From: Actinomycetes bacterium
GTDB lineage: Bacteria; Actinomycetota; Acidimicrobiia; Acidimicrobiales; Microtrichaceae
DNA: 64,000 nt
Direction: 5' to 3'
Assembly: GCA_024222295.1 (NCBI GenBank)
Contig: JAAEPF010000034.1
Location: 186,001-250,000, forward strand
Below the pieces are notes generated by a model, which made no database searches, had not been told where the DNA came from, and worked only from the letters and a program-made list of their open reading frames with translations. Made by a program: the position numbers and the translations under genes. Below are positions 22,985 to 31,660 of the stretch, piece after piece; position 1 is the first letter of the stretch; each line of letters starts with the position of its first letter.

Positions 22985-23791
22985 ATGGCCATCACGGAGC
23001 AGAGCCAGCCACCAGTTGCTGCCGGCGCAGCCGGCAGGTCGCAGCAGGAGGAAGGCGGCATCCTGTACGAGTGGGGTCCGCAGGCTTGGATCGACATGGT
23101 GATGTCGAAGCGCATGCTCGTCGACCGCGGCGGGCCGATGGTGCCCTACACGTTCCTGCCGATCCTGCGGATGAGCGCGGATCCGGCACAGATCGACCGT
23201 GACTGGGCCGAGATACGCGAGTGCCGCGAGAAGGTCCGGCTGCTCGACTCCCCCCGCCAACGGTGGCGCAAACGCTACGGCAACTTCGTGCGCGAGATCG
23301 AGTGGGCGTTGCTCGAGCTGCGCAAGCACTTCACCCAGGAGCAGTACGAGGAGATCGTGGTCGGCACCGCGGTTTCGCTGGCGCATGAGAACTCCTCCGA
23401 CTTCCTCGAGATGATGAACAAGATGACCGAGTCATCCGCTGGGAGCGCGGTGGTCGAGGGCGCCTCCAGCGAGCCATCGCGCCGCCAGAAGCTCGCCTTC
23501 GAGATGTTCAATCCCGCCGGGTTCCTGACCGGTCCGGCCGAGATCACCGAATATGACCCGGGTGGCGGCCAGGTCACGATGTTCATCCCCGACTGCGGCT
23601 GGCACTCGTGTGGCAAGCGCGAGGACCTGCCCAATCCTGACAAGCTTCCCGAGGAGGGCTGCCTTCTCATCTGCAAGGCCACGTTCGAGGAACTGTTCGA
23701 CGGCGAGGAGAGCCCGCTGACGATCAACTTCGAGCCACACCTGCCGGACACGTCCTGCACGGCACGGATGAGCTGGAAGCCGAAGGCTTGA
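22985..23791 (+). CDS. Conserved-looking hypothetical protein
   Basis: A 268-residue soluble protein I do not recognise with certainty. It has no signal peptide. The middle is helical and charged (REKVRLLDSPRQRWRKRYGN), and the C-terminal half contains three cysteine-bearing motifs, DCGWHSCG, EEGCLLICKATFEELFDG and PDTSCTARMSW. These could bind a metal or mimic the fold of L-2-amino-thiazoline-4-carboxylic acid hydrolase-like proteins; that comparison is a guess. The transcript is probably leaderless (TATTGT seven bases upstream of ATG). It is followed by an overlapping small coiled-coil gene, so the two products may form a complex. Confidence 0.7.
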   Translation: MAITEQSQPPVAAGAAGRSQQEEGGILYEWGPQAWIDMVMSKRMLVDRGGPMVPYTFLPILRMSADPAQIDRDWAEIRECREKVRLLDSPRQRWRKRYGNFVREIEWALLELRKHFTQEQYEEIVVGTAVSLAHENSSDFLEMMNKMTESSAGSAVVEGASSEPSRRQKLAFEMFNPAGFLTGPAEITEYDPGGGQVTMFIPDCGWHSCGKREDLPNPDKLPEEGCLLICKATFEELFDGEESPLTINFEPHLPDTSCTARMSWKPKA

Positions 23792-24030
23792 TCCGCGACC
23801 TGCTGGCCCGGGTCGGCGGGGCCGGGGCCGATGCCGAGTCGGTGAGTGCGCTTCGGGCGGAGATCGAGCGCCTCGAAGCGCAGAACGACAAGCTTCGCCG
23901 GGCGATGCGCCAGTGCATCGATTGCGAGTACCGCATCGAGGTGATCGGACGCCGCACCAGCGAGGGCCTTGCTGCCGACGGGGGCGACGTGGAAGGCCTG
24001 GACCCGGACAACGCCGGCTCAGCCGACTGA
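23788..24030 (+). CDS. Small coiled-coil protein, coupled to the upstream gene
   Basis: An 80-residue protein starting at TTG 23788, whose start overlaps the upstream TGA (TTGA). Residues 17-38 form a short coiled coil (SVSALRAEIERLEAQNDKLR), followed by MRQCIDCEYRIEVIGRR with a CxxC pair and an acidic tail. The CxxC plus coil suggests metal-dependent or redox-sensitive dimerisation. Translational coupling to the preceding gene suggests the two products work together. No family is recognised. Confidence 0.55.
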   Translation: MIRDLLARVGGAGADAESVSALRAEIERLEAQNDKLRRAMRQCIDCEYRIEVIGRRTSEGLAADGGDVEGLDPDNAGSAD

Positions 24031-24037
24031 CCCCGGT

Positions 24038-24844
24038 TCAGGCGGTCGTCACGACGGCGCGCAGCATGGGCCGACCGTCCGCCAGGTCGAAGGCTTCGGT
24101 CTGCCACACGCCGTCGCGATGGCCGGCGAAGCGCGAGGCCGTCGAGCGGAACGGTCCGTTGCGCCCGGGCGACAGGAACTGGACGCTGGCGCTCGCAGCC
24201 GGTGCAGTGGCGGCGAGTTCGGCCGGGGAGATGGCGAGCGCTGCGGCGACACCGCCATGCAGGATCCCTGCGCTGTTGGCCACATAGCCGTCGAACCCGA
24301 GCTCGATAGCGGCTGGCTGGTCTCCGGGTGCCGCGGACTCCAGGCCGAGGCTGGCGGGGAACGGCTGGGTGAGCGCGCAGGCGTCACCGCCCATGCGCCA
24401 CACGGCGTCCGGATCTACGCCAGGCATCTCCATCTCGCGGTTCGCCCCGGCCCGGGGGACACGGGCGAACTGCCCCTCGGCATGGGCCACGAGCACGTCG
24501 CCGCATTCGACCCGGCACTCCACGAAGATGAGGCGCTTGCCGGCCTTGACCACCCGGCCGTGGACCATGAGGTCGCCAGAAGGCTCTGCAACGTTGTTGG
24601 TGAACCCGAACGACAACGCTGCGGTTGATCCCCAGTCGGGCTGTGCTTCCATCACCGACACGAAACCGACCGCTTCGTCCACGATTGCGCAGACGACCTC
24701 GGAGTACACAGTCCCGTCAGGGCGCAGCACAGCGTCGCCGACAGGTGCCGTCAGTCGGATGTGGCCGGGTCGGGGGAGGCGGTATGCGAGACCGAGGTCG
24801 CGGCCGAGGTGGTGCTCTGGCGGGTAGTCGTCCCAGGCGGGCAT
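24038..24844 (-). CDS. Tandem-hotdog acyl-CoA thioesterase-like protein
   Basis: A 268-residue protein with two hotdog-like halves. The first contains VVCAIVDEAVGFVSVMEAQPDWG, with the central-helix Asp/Glu, and VKAGKRLIFVECRVE. The second contains VANSAGILHGGVAAALAISPAE and ends with a strand about QFLSPGRNGPF. Double-hotdog proteins of this size are acyl-CoA thioesterases. ATG 24844 is chosen because a TATCCT -10 element (24856-24851) lies six bases upstream, implying a leaderless mRNA. It converges with the small coiled-coil gene, only seven bases between stops. Confidence 0.78.
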   Translation of the reverse strand: MPAWDDYPPEHHLGRDLGLAYRLPRPGHIRLTAPVGDAVLRPDGTVYSEVVCAIVDEAVGFVSVMEAQPDWGSTAALSFGFTNNVAEPSGDLMVHGRVVKAGKRLIFVECRVECGDVLVAHAEGQFARVPRAGANREMEMPGVDPDAVWRMGGDACALTQPFPASLGLESAAPGDQPAAIELGFDGYVANSAGILHGGVAAALAISPAELAATAPAASASVQFLSPGRNGPFRSTASRFAGHRDGVWQTEAFDLADGRPMLRAVVTTA

Positions 24845-24949
24845 CCGGGCAGGATACGCGTCTCCCGACACCGGGCCGGCGCCGGCGGTAGCCGCATGGG
24901 CGGGTGCCGCGGCTGTGGTCCATGGGCGACACAACCGAACGGGACTCCC

Positions 24950-25630
24950 ATGAGGACCACGAAGCTCGCGTTCCTGATCGCTGCCTTCCTGTTGCTCGTC
25001 GGTGCATGCTCCAACGACGACTCAGACTCGACGTCGACAACCGCCGGCGATTCCACCGAAGACAGCGGTTCCGATTCGGGGGACTCCGCATCCGAGGATG
25101 CGCAAGACAACGAGTCCCAGGACCGAGACGCTGCGGGCGGGGCCGCTGACGCGGTCATGATCGAGTCGACGACCGTGAAGGCTCCGGTCGATCAGCTCTA
25201 CCCGGGCACCGATGCGATCACTTCCGGCGAGGTGACCGCCAACTGGTACCAGTTGGGCGGCAACTACGTGGTCGTGTACTCGGGACTCGATCTGGACTCG
25301 ATCGGCCCGGCGTGCCCGGGCAACTCGATCCGGCTGGCAGACGGATCGTTCTCGTCGGTGTCCAACGCCCCGACGGCCGACGGCGGGTGTGAGGGTGCAA
25401 CCACGCCCGAGCCGCCCGCACCCCCTACCGTCTGCGACGGGATCGTCGTGTACACCACCGCAATCTCGAGCTCCGATGAGGGCACCCTCTACGGCAGCTT
25501 CGAGATACCAGCGGCCGATGGCAGCTTCACGGGCGGCACCAGCACGGTCGCGGCCGACGCATCCGCCGCTCCCGAAATCGACACCAGCGGAGCCAGCTAC
25601 GAGTTCGAGGGAACTGTCTACACCTGTTGA
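24950..25630 (+). CDS. Exported lipoprotein of unknown function
   Basis: A 226-residue lipoprotein with a clear signal peptide ending at LLVGAC. A Ser/Asp/Glu-rich linker of about 45 residues (SNDDSDSTSTTAGDSTEDSG and beyond) is followed by a compact domain of about 150 residues with several cysteines that could form disulfides (GPACPG, GGCEGA, TVCDG, VYTC at the extreme end). No family is recognised. ATG 24950 is the start compatible with the signal peptide. It diverges from the thioesterase gene and converges with the acyltransferase-like gene. Confidence 0.78.
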   Translation: MRTTKLAFLIAAFLLLVGACSNDDSDSTSTTAGDSTEDSGSDSGDSASEDAQDNESQDRDAAGGAADAVMIESTTVKAPVDQLYPGTDAITSGEVTANWYQLGGNYVVVYSGLDLDSIGPACPGNSIRLADGSFSSVSNAPTADGGCEGATTPEPPAPPTVCDGIVVYTTAISSSDEGTLYGSFEIPAADGSFTGGTSTVAADASAAPEIDTSGASYEFEGTVYTC

Positions 25631-25720
25631 TCGGTTGGCTTGCCTGCGGCGGTCGCGGGCGAACTCAGAGCCCGTGCCCCGATGCCGCCTGGTCGAGTTG
25701 ATCCGACATTGCCCCGATGC

Positions 25721-26311
25721 TCAGGTCGGCCGAGGTGTCGGGCTCCGGCGCGACCGTGGAGAGGTCGGCGGTGTCTTCCGCGGCGAGTCGGCTGACAGCA
25801 CGACGGCCTGTCGTCGCCTGGCGTGGTTGCGTCGCCGCGAGTTGATGGTCCTCCGAAGACGGATGCGGTTGTAGCGCTGGATCGCCACGAAGGGCACGTG
25901 GACCACGAGGGCGAACACAGTCATCACGATCCCGCCCCACAGCGGCAGCACCAGCAGGAATGCCGGTCCGGCGAGCACGTTGGCCCAGTGCACGTACTCA
26001 GCACGTCGGGTCTCTGCGACGAACCGTTCGAGGTTCTCCGAGCTTCGGTCGGCCAGGCGATCCTTCGCGAAGCCGCCTCTGAAGAGGGCGCCGGCCTCCG
26101 GAAGGCTGTCCTTCCAGTTCCGGATCCGCAGGCGTCGTTCATAGAACCTGCCACCATGCTCGAACTGTCGCGGGTTGGTCAGCCAGGTGTCTCGTGACAC
26201 GAATCCCAGCGGCAGGCGATGACCCGCCCAACCGGTGACGAATCCGATGCCGAGCCAGACGGCAGAGAGGACCAGGACCGCGATCGGCGCGGCGGCCTCT
26301 GCAATGTTCAA
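25721..26311 (-). CDS. Membrane protein resembling CrtO glycosyl-carotenoid acyltransferase; C-terminus uncertain
   Basis: A protein of about 196 residues with two or three hydrophobic helices. It has the motifs RLRIRNWKDSLPEAGALF, GGFAKDRL and EYVHWANVL, which match the glycosyl-4,4'-diaponeurosporenoate acyltransferase (CrtO) family. That family esterifies a fatty acid to a glycosylated lipid. The TTG start 26311 overlaps the stop of the upstream glycosyltransferase (TTGA), so the pair is coupled. The last 45 residues are Arg/Pro-rich. A different frame of the same strand continues with a more natural acidic tail (LAAEDTADLSTVAPEPDTSA) and ends at 25665, so a frameshift near 25830-25860 is possible. 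The lipid substrate here need not be a carotenoid. Confidence 0.72.
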   Translation of the reverse strand: MNIAEAAAPIAVLVLSAVWLGIGFVTGWAGHRLPLGFVSRDTWLTNPRQFEHGGRFYERRLRIRNWKDSLPEAGALFRGGFAKDRLADRSSENLERFVAETRRAEYVHWANVLAGPAFLLVLPLWGGIVMTVFALVVHVPFVAIQRYNRIRLRRTINSRRRNHARRRQAVVLSADSPRKTPPTSPRSRRSPTPRPT

Positions 26312-27423
26312 GCGTTGCTCCCGAGGGTGAGCGGTACCTCTCGGCCGCGCCACTGGACTGCACGACGCACCCGGGTCGCCCACAGGGAGCGGAAGAACAC
26401 GGCGAAGAACACGGCCAGCCAGAGCGGGTAGAGCACGCCGGCCAGACGCGAGAAGTTGCCCAGCCTCGAGAACATGGACCCGACCTGCCAGGCGAACAAC
26501 CCGCACAACGTGAGGGCGCCGGCGGCCTGGCCGAGTTGGCCCATCGAGCCGGCGAGCATCGAGATCGTCGTGCCCATGGCTGCGAGCCAGAGCACCGCTG
26601 CGGCCAACCTGGGCTTCGGTGTGCTGCCCGCACCGGTGGCGAAGTTCTTGGTCCAACCCTCGACCATCGAGCGAGGGCCGTCCGGATACATGCGGAACCG
26701 GAGTTCCGGTCCCCCGACCATCACGCTGACCGAGCGGTCTGCAGCCGAGTAGCGCCGGGCGAGGGCGATGTCCTCCACTATCTCGGCCCGCACGGCCCGG
26801 TGGCCACCCACCAGGTCGTAGTCGGCGCGCGTGGTGGCCATGACGGGGCCGAACGCTCCCATCGGCTCTCCGCTGCGACCCGCACCGATGCCCATGACCG
26901 AGACGGTTGCGAACAGCGCCGATGCGTCCTCCCAGTGCTGTTCGACCTCGTGGTAGGGCTCCACCGACACGAGTCCACCCCGTGACTGGAGCTCGCGGAT
27001 GACCGCCTCGATGGCACCGGGCTCCACGCGGACATCTGCATCGAGGAAGATGAGCACTTCGGACCGGGCGGCGTGGGCGCCGATGTGGCATGCCCACGAT
27101 TTGCCGAGCCATCCGTCAGGTGTGGGGCCTGCGTCGAACACGCTGACTCCGTCGAAGCCCAGAGCGATCGCCCTGGTGTCGTCGGTGGAGCAGTCGTCGA
27201 CGACGATCACCTCGGAACCGATCGGCCGCGCCCTCGAGAGGTCGCCCAGCAAGTTGGGCAGGGATGCCGACTCGTTGCGTGCCGGGATGACGATCGAGAT
27301 CGGCGGCACCTCGTAGACCGTGGATGGATGGACGTCACCGGGTCTCACACCGAGGAGCCGTGGCGAGCCGAACAGCCACCACCCGGCAGACCAGCCGACC
27401 AGCGCCAGCACTGCACTCCACAT
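26308..27423 (-). CDS. Membrane glycosyltransferase, family 2 (CrtQ-like)
   Basis: A 371-residue GT-A fold glycosyltransferase. An N-terminal helix is followed by SIVIPARNESASLPNLLGDL, VDDCSTDDT and the metal-binding DAD in LIFLDADVRVEPGAIEAV. The acceptor region GWLGKSWACHIGA is typical of CrtQ-like and sterol/carotenoid-type glycosyltransferases. The C-terminal third has three or four hydrophobic helices. With the CrtO-like acyltransferase directly downstream, the pair recalls the glycosylation-acylation steps of staphyloxanthin synthesis. No carotenoid backbone genes are in the window, so a different glycolipid is possible. ATG 27423 has GGAG upstream. Confidence 0.85.
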   Translation of the reverse strand: MWSAVLALVGWSAGWWLFGSPRLLGVRPGDVHPSTVYEVPPISIVIPARNESASLPNLLGDLSRARPIGSEVIVVDDCSTDDTRAIALGFDGVSVFDAGPTPDGWLGKSWACHIGAHAARSEVLIFLDADVRVEPGAIEAVIRELQSRGGLVSVEPYHEVEQHWEDASALFATVSVMGIGAGRSGEPMGAFGPVMATTRADYDLVGGHRAVRAEIVEDIALARRYSAADRSVSVMVGGPELRFRMYPDGPRSMVEGWTKNFATGAGSTPKPRLAAAVLWLAAMGTTISMLAGSMGQLGQAAGALTLCGLFAWQVGSMFSRLGNFSRLAGVLYPLWLAVFFAVFFRSLWATRVRRAVQWRGREVPLTLGSNA

Positions 27424-27516
27424 GTTTCGCTCCGGTTCTGCTTGCCGCTGTTGCTTCGTGTTGTTCTTCGCCGGTTGCGGCTGCGACGGATGCGGCAGCG
27501 CCTGCAAACGCCGCGA

Positions 27517-27546
27517 TCTGACGCTCCGTCAGAAGCTGGATATCGT
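27517..27546 (+). promoter_or_regulatory. Palindromic operator overlapping the acyl-CoA ligase promoter
   Basis: TCTGACG (27517-27523), CTC, CGTCAGA (27527-27533) is a perfect inverted repeat. The -35 CTGACG (27518-27523) lies in it and the -10 TATCGT is at 27541-27546 with 17-base spacing. This TGACG-N3-CGTCA arrangement is typical of TetR-family operators at fatty-acid genes. No cognate regulator gene is adjacent. Confidence 0.6.
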
Positions 27547-27574
27547 CTCGGGATCCGCGAAACGGGGGAATGAA

Positions 27575-29182
27575 ATGCCTGACGAGATCACGCTCGACCC
27601 GGAGACCGTTGCCCGCTACCAGTTCAAGGGACAGGACGTGCCTTGGCTTCTCGACCACCGTGCCGAGCACCGCGGCGAGCATCCCTTTCTCATCTGGGAA
27701 CCGAAGTCGGGTGAGGCGAAGACCTGGACGTGGGCCGAATTCGCGCAGGCAACCAAGGAGGTTGCAGGCGGGCTCGCTGCCCGTGGAATCGGAGACGGCG
27801 ACACAGTCCTCATCCACGCCGAGAACTGCCCCGAGGCCGTCATCGCGTGGTACGCCGTTGCGCGCCTTGGTGGCGTAACGGTCACCACCAACACCCGAAG
27901 CGTCGCAGCCGAACTCGAGTACTTCCTCGAGCACTCCGCAGCCAAGGCCGTCATCACCCAGCCGCAGTTCGCATCAGTAGTGGCCGACACGAGCGCCGAA
28001 CTCGATTGGGTGGTCGTGACGGGCGACAACTCCGGTGAGGCTGCTCCTGCGGACCAGCTCGACCACGGCCACGACGGCTTCGATTCCCTCTACGGCGACC
28101 CCGACGCCGTTCCCGAGCTCGAAGCAGACCCGCTGCGGCCAGTCGGCATCCTGTTCACGTCTGGCACCACCTCGAAGCCGAAGGCCGTCGTGCACACGCA
28201 CGGCAACGTGCTGTGGGCCGCCAAGGTCAACCCCTCCAACATCGACTTCACTCCCGACGACACCTACCTCTGCTACCTGCCGTTCTTCCACGTCAACACG
28301 CAGGGCTGGGCGATCTGGACCGTTCTCGGCACCGGCGGCACCGTGGTGCTGCAGCCGAAGTTCTCGGCGTCGCGGTTCTGGGAGGTCATCCACGCCCATT
28401 CGGTCACGCACATCTCGCTGATCCCGTTCGTGATCAAGGCGATGATGGCCGAACCGATCCCGGAGCACTCCGTGCGCGTCGGTGTGTTCGGGCTGATCAT
28501 GCCGATCCTCGACGAGATGCTTGGCATGCGGGTCATCGCTGCCTATGGCATGACCGAACTGGTCGGCCACTGCATCCGTTCCAACCCCTATGAGTCGTAC
28601 CCCGACATGGCGATGGGCAAGTTCGCACCCGGGTATGACTGGATGCTCGTCAACCACGAGACCGGCAAGCCCGCCGAGGTCGGAGAGATGGGCGAGATCT
28701 GGATCCGCGGAATCCGCGGGATATCGGTGTTCCTCGAGTACCTCAACAATCCCGAGGCCAATGAGAAGATGTTCACCGGCGACGGCTGGTGCCGCACCGG
28801 CGACATCGCCCGCCTGGAAGCCGACGGCAACATCTTCTACTGCGACCGCGACAAGGACGCCCTCAAGGTCGGCGGCGAGAACGTGTCGGCCCGCGAGGTC
28901 GAGGACGTCTGCCGCACCGTTGCCGGCATCGACGACATCGCTGTGGTCGCCAAGAGCCATGAGATGCTCGACATGGTCCCGGTCGCGTTCGTGATCCGCA
29001 ACGAGATGGGCGAGCCCGAGGAGCAGATGGGCGCGGCGATCATCGAGGCGTGCAAGGCCAACCTGGCCGACTTCAAGGTTCCCAGGGCCGTCTACTTCCT
29101 CGATGAGTTCCCCACCGCGGAGCTCGGCAAGATCGCCAAGAAGGACCTGCGCGACCTGGCTGACACGTACGACCAGGTCTGA
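27575..29182 (+). CDS. Acyl-CoA synthetase (AMP-forming ligase)
   Basis: A 535-residue ANL ligase. The P-loop-like motif is FTSGTTSKPKAVVHTHG (Ser replaces the second Gly, as in CaiC-type crotonobetaine/carnitine ligases). Other motifs are AAYGMTELVGHC, GDGWCRTGDIARLEADGNIF, the hinge DRDKDALKVGGENVSAREVE and the catalytic lysine region TAELGKIAKK. GGGGGAA lies five bases before ATG 27575; an out-of-frame ATG at 27570 is rejected. It has its own promoter with a palindromic operator. The last 80 bases overlap the earliest possible start of the next gene. The acid activated is not known. Confidence 0.93.
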   Translation: MPDEITLDPETVARYQFKGQDVPWLLDHRAEHRGEHPFLIWEPKSGEAKTWTWAEFAQATKEVAGGLAARGIGDGDTVLIHAENCPEAVIAWYAVARLGGVTVTTNTRSVAAELEYFLEHSAAKAVITQPQFASVVADTSAELDWVVVTGDNSGEAAPADQLDHGHDGFDSLYGDPDAVPELEADPLRPVGILFTSGTTSKPKAVVHTHGNVLWAAKVNPSNIDFTPDDTYLCYLPFFHVNTQGWAIWTVLGTGGTVVLQPKFSASRFWEVIHAHSVTHISLIPFVIKAMMAEPIPEHSVRVGVFGLIMPILDEMLGMRVIAAYGMTELVGHCIRSNPYESYPDMAMGKFAPGYDWMLVNHETGKPAEVGEMGEIWIRGIRGISVFLEYLNNPEANEKMFTGDGWCRTGDIARLEADGNIFYCDRDKDALKVGGENVSAREVEDVCRTVAGIDDIAVVAKSHEMLDMVPVAFVIRNEMGEPEEQMGAAIIEACKANLADFKVPRAVYFLDEFPTAELGKIAKKDLRDLADTYDQV

Positions 29183-31604
29183 CCTCCGCTTCCGGGGCCC
29201 GCAGCCTCATTACGCTCGGGCCATCGACGATGGCGAGCCCGCAGCGGCACCCCCGAACGCGCGGGGCAACCGATACTTCGTAACCCAGGAGCGCCCGCCT
29301 CGTCGGCGTCGGGCCTCGGATGCCCTCGTACTCATCGTCGCCCTCCTTGCGGTGCTGGTCACCGCCACTGCGAGTCGCCGGCCGCGGGCGATCGAACGAT
29401 CGATTGCTGACACGATGGCGGAGTTGCCCGAACTCATCGCGTCGTTCGCCGGGATCTGCATGTTCGCGGCGACTGCCACCGCAGCCGTTCTCGTTGTCGG
29501 GGTGGTCCTCAACGGCCGGCGCGCCCTCGACTTGCTGCGCGACATGGCGGTCGCAGCGGTAGCGACGATCGGCCTCACGCTCCTGCTGTCACGGATCGTG
29601 GAGGGCGAGTGGACCTCTCTGGTGGATCAGTACCGCGGCAGCGAGGACGGATTCCCGGTGCTCCGGGCGGCGGTCATCGCTGCGTTGGCCGTGGTGTCGG
29701 CGCCCCACTTCACACGCCCATTGCGCCGGCTCGGCTACACCGCGGTCGCCGCGGCGGCGATCGCGGCGGTTGTGCTCGGCGAGGGGTCCACAAGCGATGC
29801 CCTCGGTGGTGTGGCCCTCGGGTTCGCTGTCGGCTCGGCCGTGATGCTGGCCTTCGGATCACCGCTCGGATTCCCCGACCTGTCGGCCATCTCGGAGGGT
29901 CTGGACCGCTTGGGGCTGCGGGTCACCGGGCTCGAGGTCCGCAACGACCGGTCGTGGGGCCAACGCGTCGTGTTCGGTCATCTCGATGGGGCGCCGGTGG
30001 AAGTGAAGGTGCTCGGCCGCGACGCCGAGGGTGCCGCAGCTCTCGCTCGTTTCTGGAGGACCCTCTGGTACCGGGGGGCGAGCGGCTACGGCGACACGTC
30101 GCGGGTGCGCAACGTGGAACACGAGGCCCTGATGACCATGGTGGCGGCGGACCGGGGCGTGCCGGTACCGGCGGTGCGCGGTTTCGGTCTCGCTGGCGAC
30201 GACCTCGCGGTGATCGTGCTCGATCATCGGGGTGTGTCGCTCGCCGAGCTCGACAATGCCGGTGACGACACCATCGACGCCATGTGGGCCGCTCTGGCCG
30301 GTGCCCACGAAGCGGGGCTCGTGCACGGCGCGGTGTCTGCTTCGGCGGTGCTCGTCTCCGACGGTTCAGCCCGGCTGACCAACTGGGCCGATTCGACGGC
30401 ATTCGAAACCTCCGGTGACGTGGCGGGCCGGGCCGACGACGTGGTCGCAGCTCTGTATGCGAGTGCCAATCGGGTCGGCACGCAGCGGGCAATCGAGTCC
30501 GCGCGAAGGGTGCTGGGAGACGATGCCCTGGTCGAGGCGATGCCGTGGATGCAGGCACCGGCGCTGCCATCGGCGACCAGACGCGAGGCGGACGACCCGA
30601 AGGCGCTGATGAGCAGCCTCCGCGAGGGACTGGTCGAGGCACTCGGAGTCGATCCCCCGGAGCCGGTGAAGCTGCGTCGGGTCACATGGGGTCAGCTCGG
30701 GATGCTCGTGCTGGTGTTCATCGCAGCGAACGCGCTCGTGGGGATGCTCGGCGGCATCGACTTCGCCGCAGTGTGGGACGTACTGAGGACCGCAGACTGG
30801 GAGTGGATCGTCGTCGGGTTCGTGATCGGCCAGCTCGTGTTCCTGCCCGAGGCCACCGGCATGCTGTTCGCCGTCGGCCACCCGATGCCGCTGCTGCCGC
30901 TCACGGTGTTGCAGGTGGCGGTGAAGTTCATTGGCCTTGCGGTGCCGAGCGCAGCGGGGCGGGTGGCAATGAACGCCGCGTTCCTTCACAAGTACGGGCT
31001 GTCGGTCACGATCGCCACCACCCAGGGAGCCGTCGACGGACTCGCCGGGTTCACCGTGGAGTCCGGGATCCTCGTGCTCGCCCTCATCTTCGGGGACCTC
31101 TCGTTGCAGCTCGAGACCGGCGACCTGCCCTGGGGGCTCATCCTCGCCGCCGTGGTGTTGCTGGCGCTGGGCGCAGTGGTCGCATTCACACGGGTCCAGA
31201 AGCTCAAGGAGATGGTGTTGCCGATCCTCAAGGAGGCGTGGGGGCTCTTCGGCGACGTACTCAGGGACCCCCGCCGCTCAGCTGGGTTGCTCGGCAGCAA
31301 CCTGGCGTCGCGGGTGGTGCTCGGCATCACCCTGTGGCTGGTCCTGGAGGGCATCGGGACACCCCTGCCGCTGGTGACAGCGGTGGCCGTGACAGTCGCC
31401 ACGAACCTGCTGGCCGGACTGGTTCCGATCCCGGGCGGCATCGGTGTGGCCGAGGCGACGCTCACAGCGCTGTTGGTGATCCTGGGGCTCCAGGAGGATG
31501 CCGCGTTCGCCGCGGCGGTGACATTCAGGGTCTGCACCTTCTATTTCCCGGCAGTGGCGGGCTTCTTCGCCACGGGCTGGCTGCGCAAGCGCGAGTACCT
31601 CTGA
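29103..31604 (+). CDS. Membrane protein: N-terminal helices, pseudokinase-like domain, lysylphosphatidylglycerol synthase-type flippase domain
   Basis: A protein of up to 833 residues. Its N-terminal part has about six helices ending in GEGSTSDALGGVALGFAVGS, slightly like the end of a PAP2 phosphatase. The middle resembles a kinase lobe: VEVKVLGRD (possible Lys), then HGAVSASAVLVSDGSARL and LTNWAD. The catalytic Asp of HxD and the DFG Asp are missing, so it looks like a pseudokinase. The C-terminal 300 residues form the UPF0104/MprF N-domain (FIGLAVPSAAGRVAMNAAF, VPIPGGIGVAEATLTALL), which moves lipids across membranes. The true start is uncertain: ATG 29103 overlaps the ligase gene, and no ATG, GTG or TTG follows for about 300 bases. 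Confidence 0.8.
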   Translation: MSSPPRSSARSPRRTCATWLTRTTRSDLRFRGPQPHYARAIDDGEPAAAPPNARGNRYFVTQERPPRRRRASDALVLIVALLAVLVTATASRRPRAIERSIADTMAELPELIASFAGICMFAATATAAVLVVGVVLNGRRALDLLRDMAVAAVATIGLTLLLSRIVEGEWTSLVDQYRGSEDGFPVLRAAVIAALAVVSAPHFTRPLRRLGYTAVAAAAIAAVVLGEGSTSDALGGVALGFAVGSAVMLAFGSPLGFPDLSAISEGLDRLGLRVTGLEVRNDRSWGQRVVFGHLDGAPVEVKVLGRDAEGAAALARFWRTLWYRGASGYGDTSRVRNVEHEALMTMVAADRGVPVPAVRGFGLAGDDLAVIVLDHRGVSLAELDNAGDDTIDAMWAALAGAHEAGLVHGAVSASAVLVSDGSARLTNWADSTAFETSGDVAGRADDVVAALYASANRVGTQRAIESARRVLGDDALVEAMPWMQAPALPSATRREADDPKALMSSLREGLVEALGVDPPEPVKLRRVTWGQLGMLVLVFIAANALVGMLGGIDFAAVWDVLRTADWEWIVVGFVIGQLVFLPEATGMLFAVGHPMPLLPLTVLQVAVKFIGLAVPSAAGRVAMNAAFLHKYGLSVTIATTQGAVDGLAGFTVESGILVLALIFGDLSLQLETGDLPWGLILAAVVLLALGAVVAFTRVQKLKEMVLPILKEAWGLFGDVLRDPRRSAGLLGSNLASRVVLGITLWLVLEGIGTPLPLVTAVAVTVATNLLAGLVPIPGGIGVAEATLTALLVILGLQEDAAFAAAVTFRVCTFYFPAVAGFFATGWLRKREYL

Positions 31605-31660
31605 CGACACTGCTGCGCTCGAGCGCATCCGGGCGAGGGCCCCTTGGCGAACCCACGGCC

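Noticed and set aside
26308-27112. Upstream extension of the CrtO-like frame into the glycosyltransferase gene
   Set aside because: The upstream part is Arg/Pro-rich and out of frame with a well-supported glycosyltransferase; the TTGA overlap gives a natural start at 26311.
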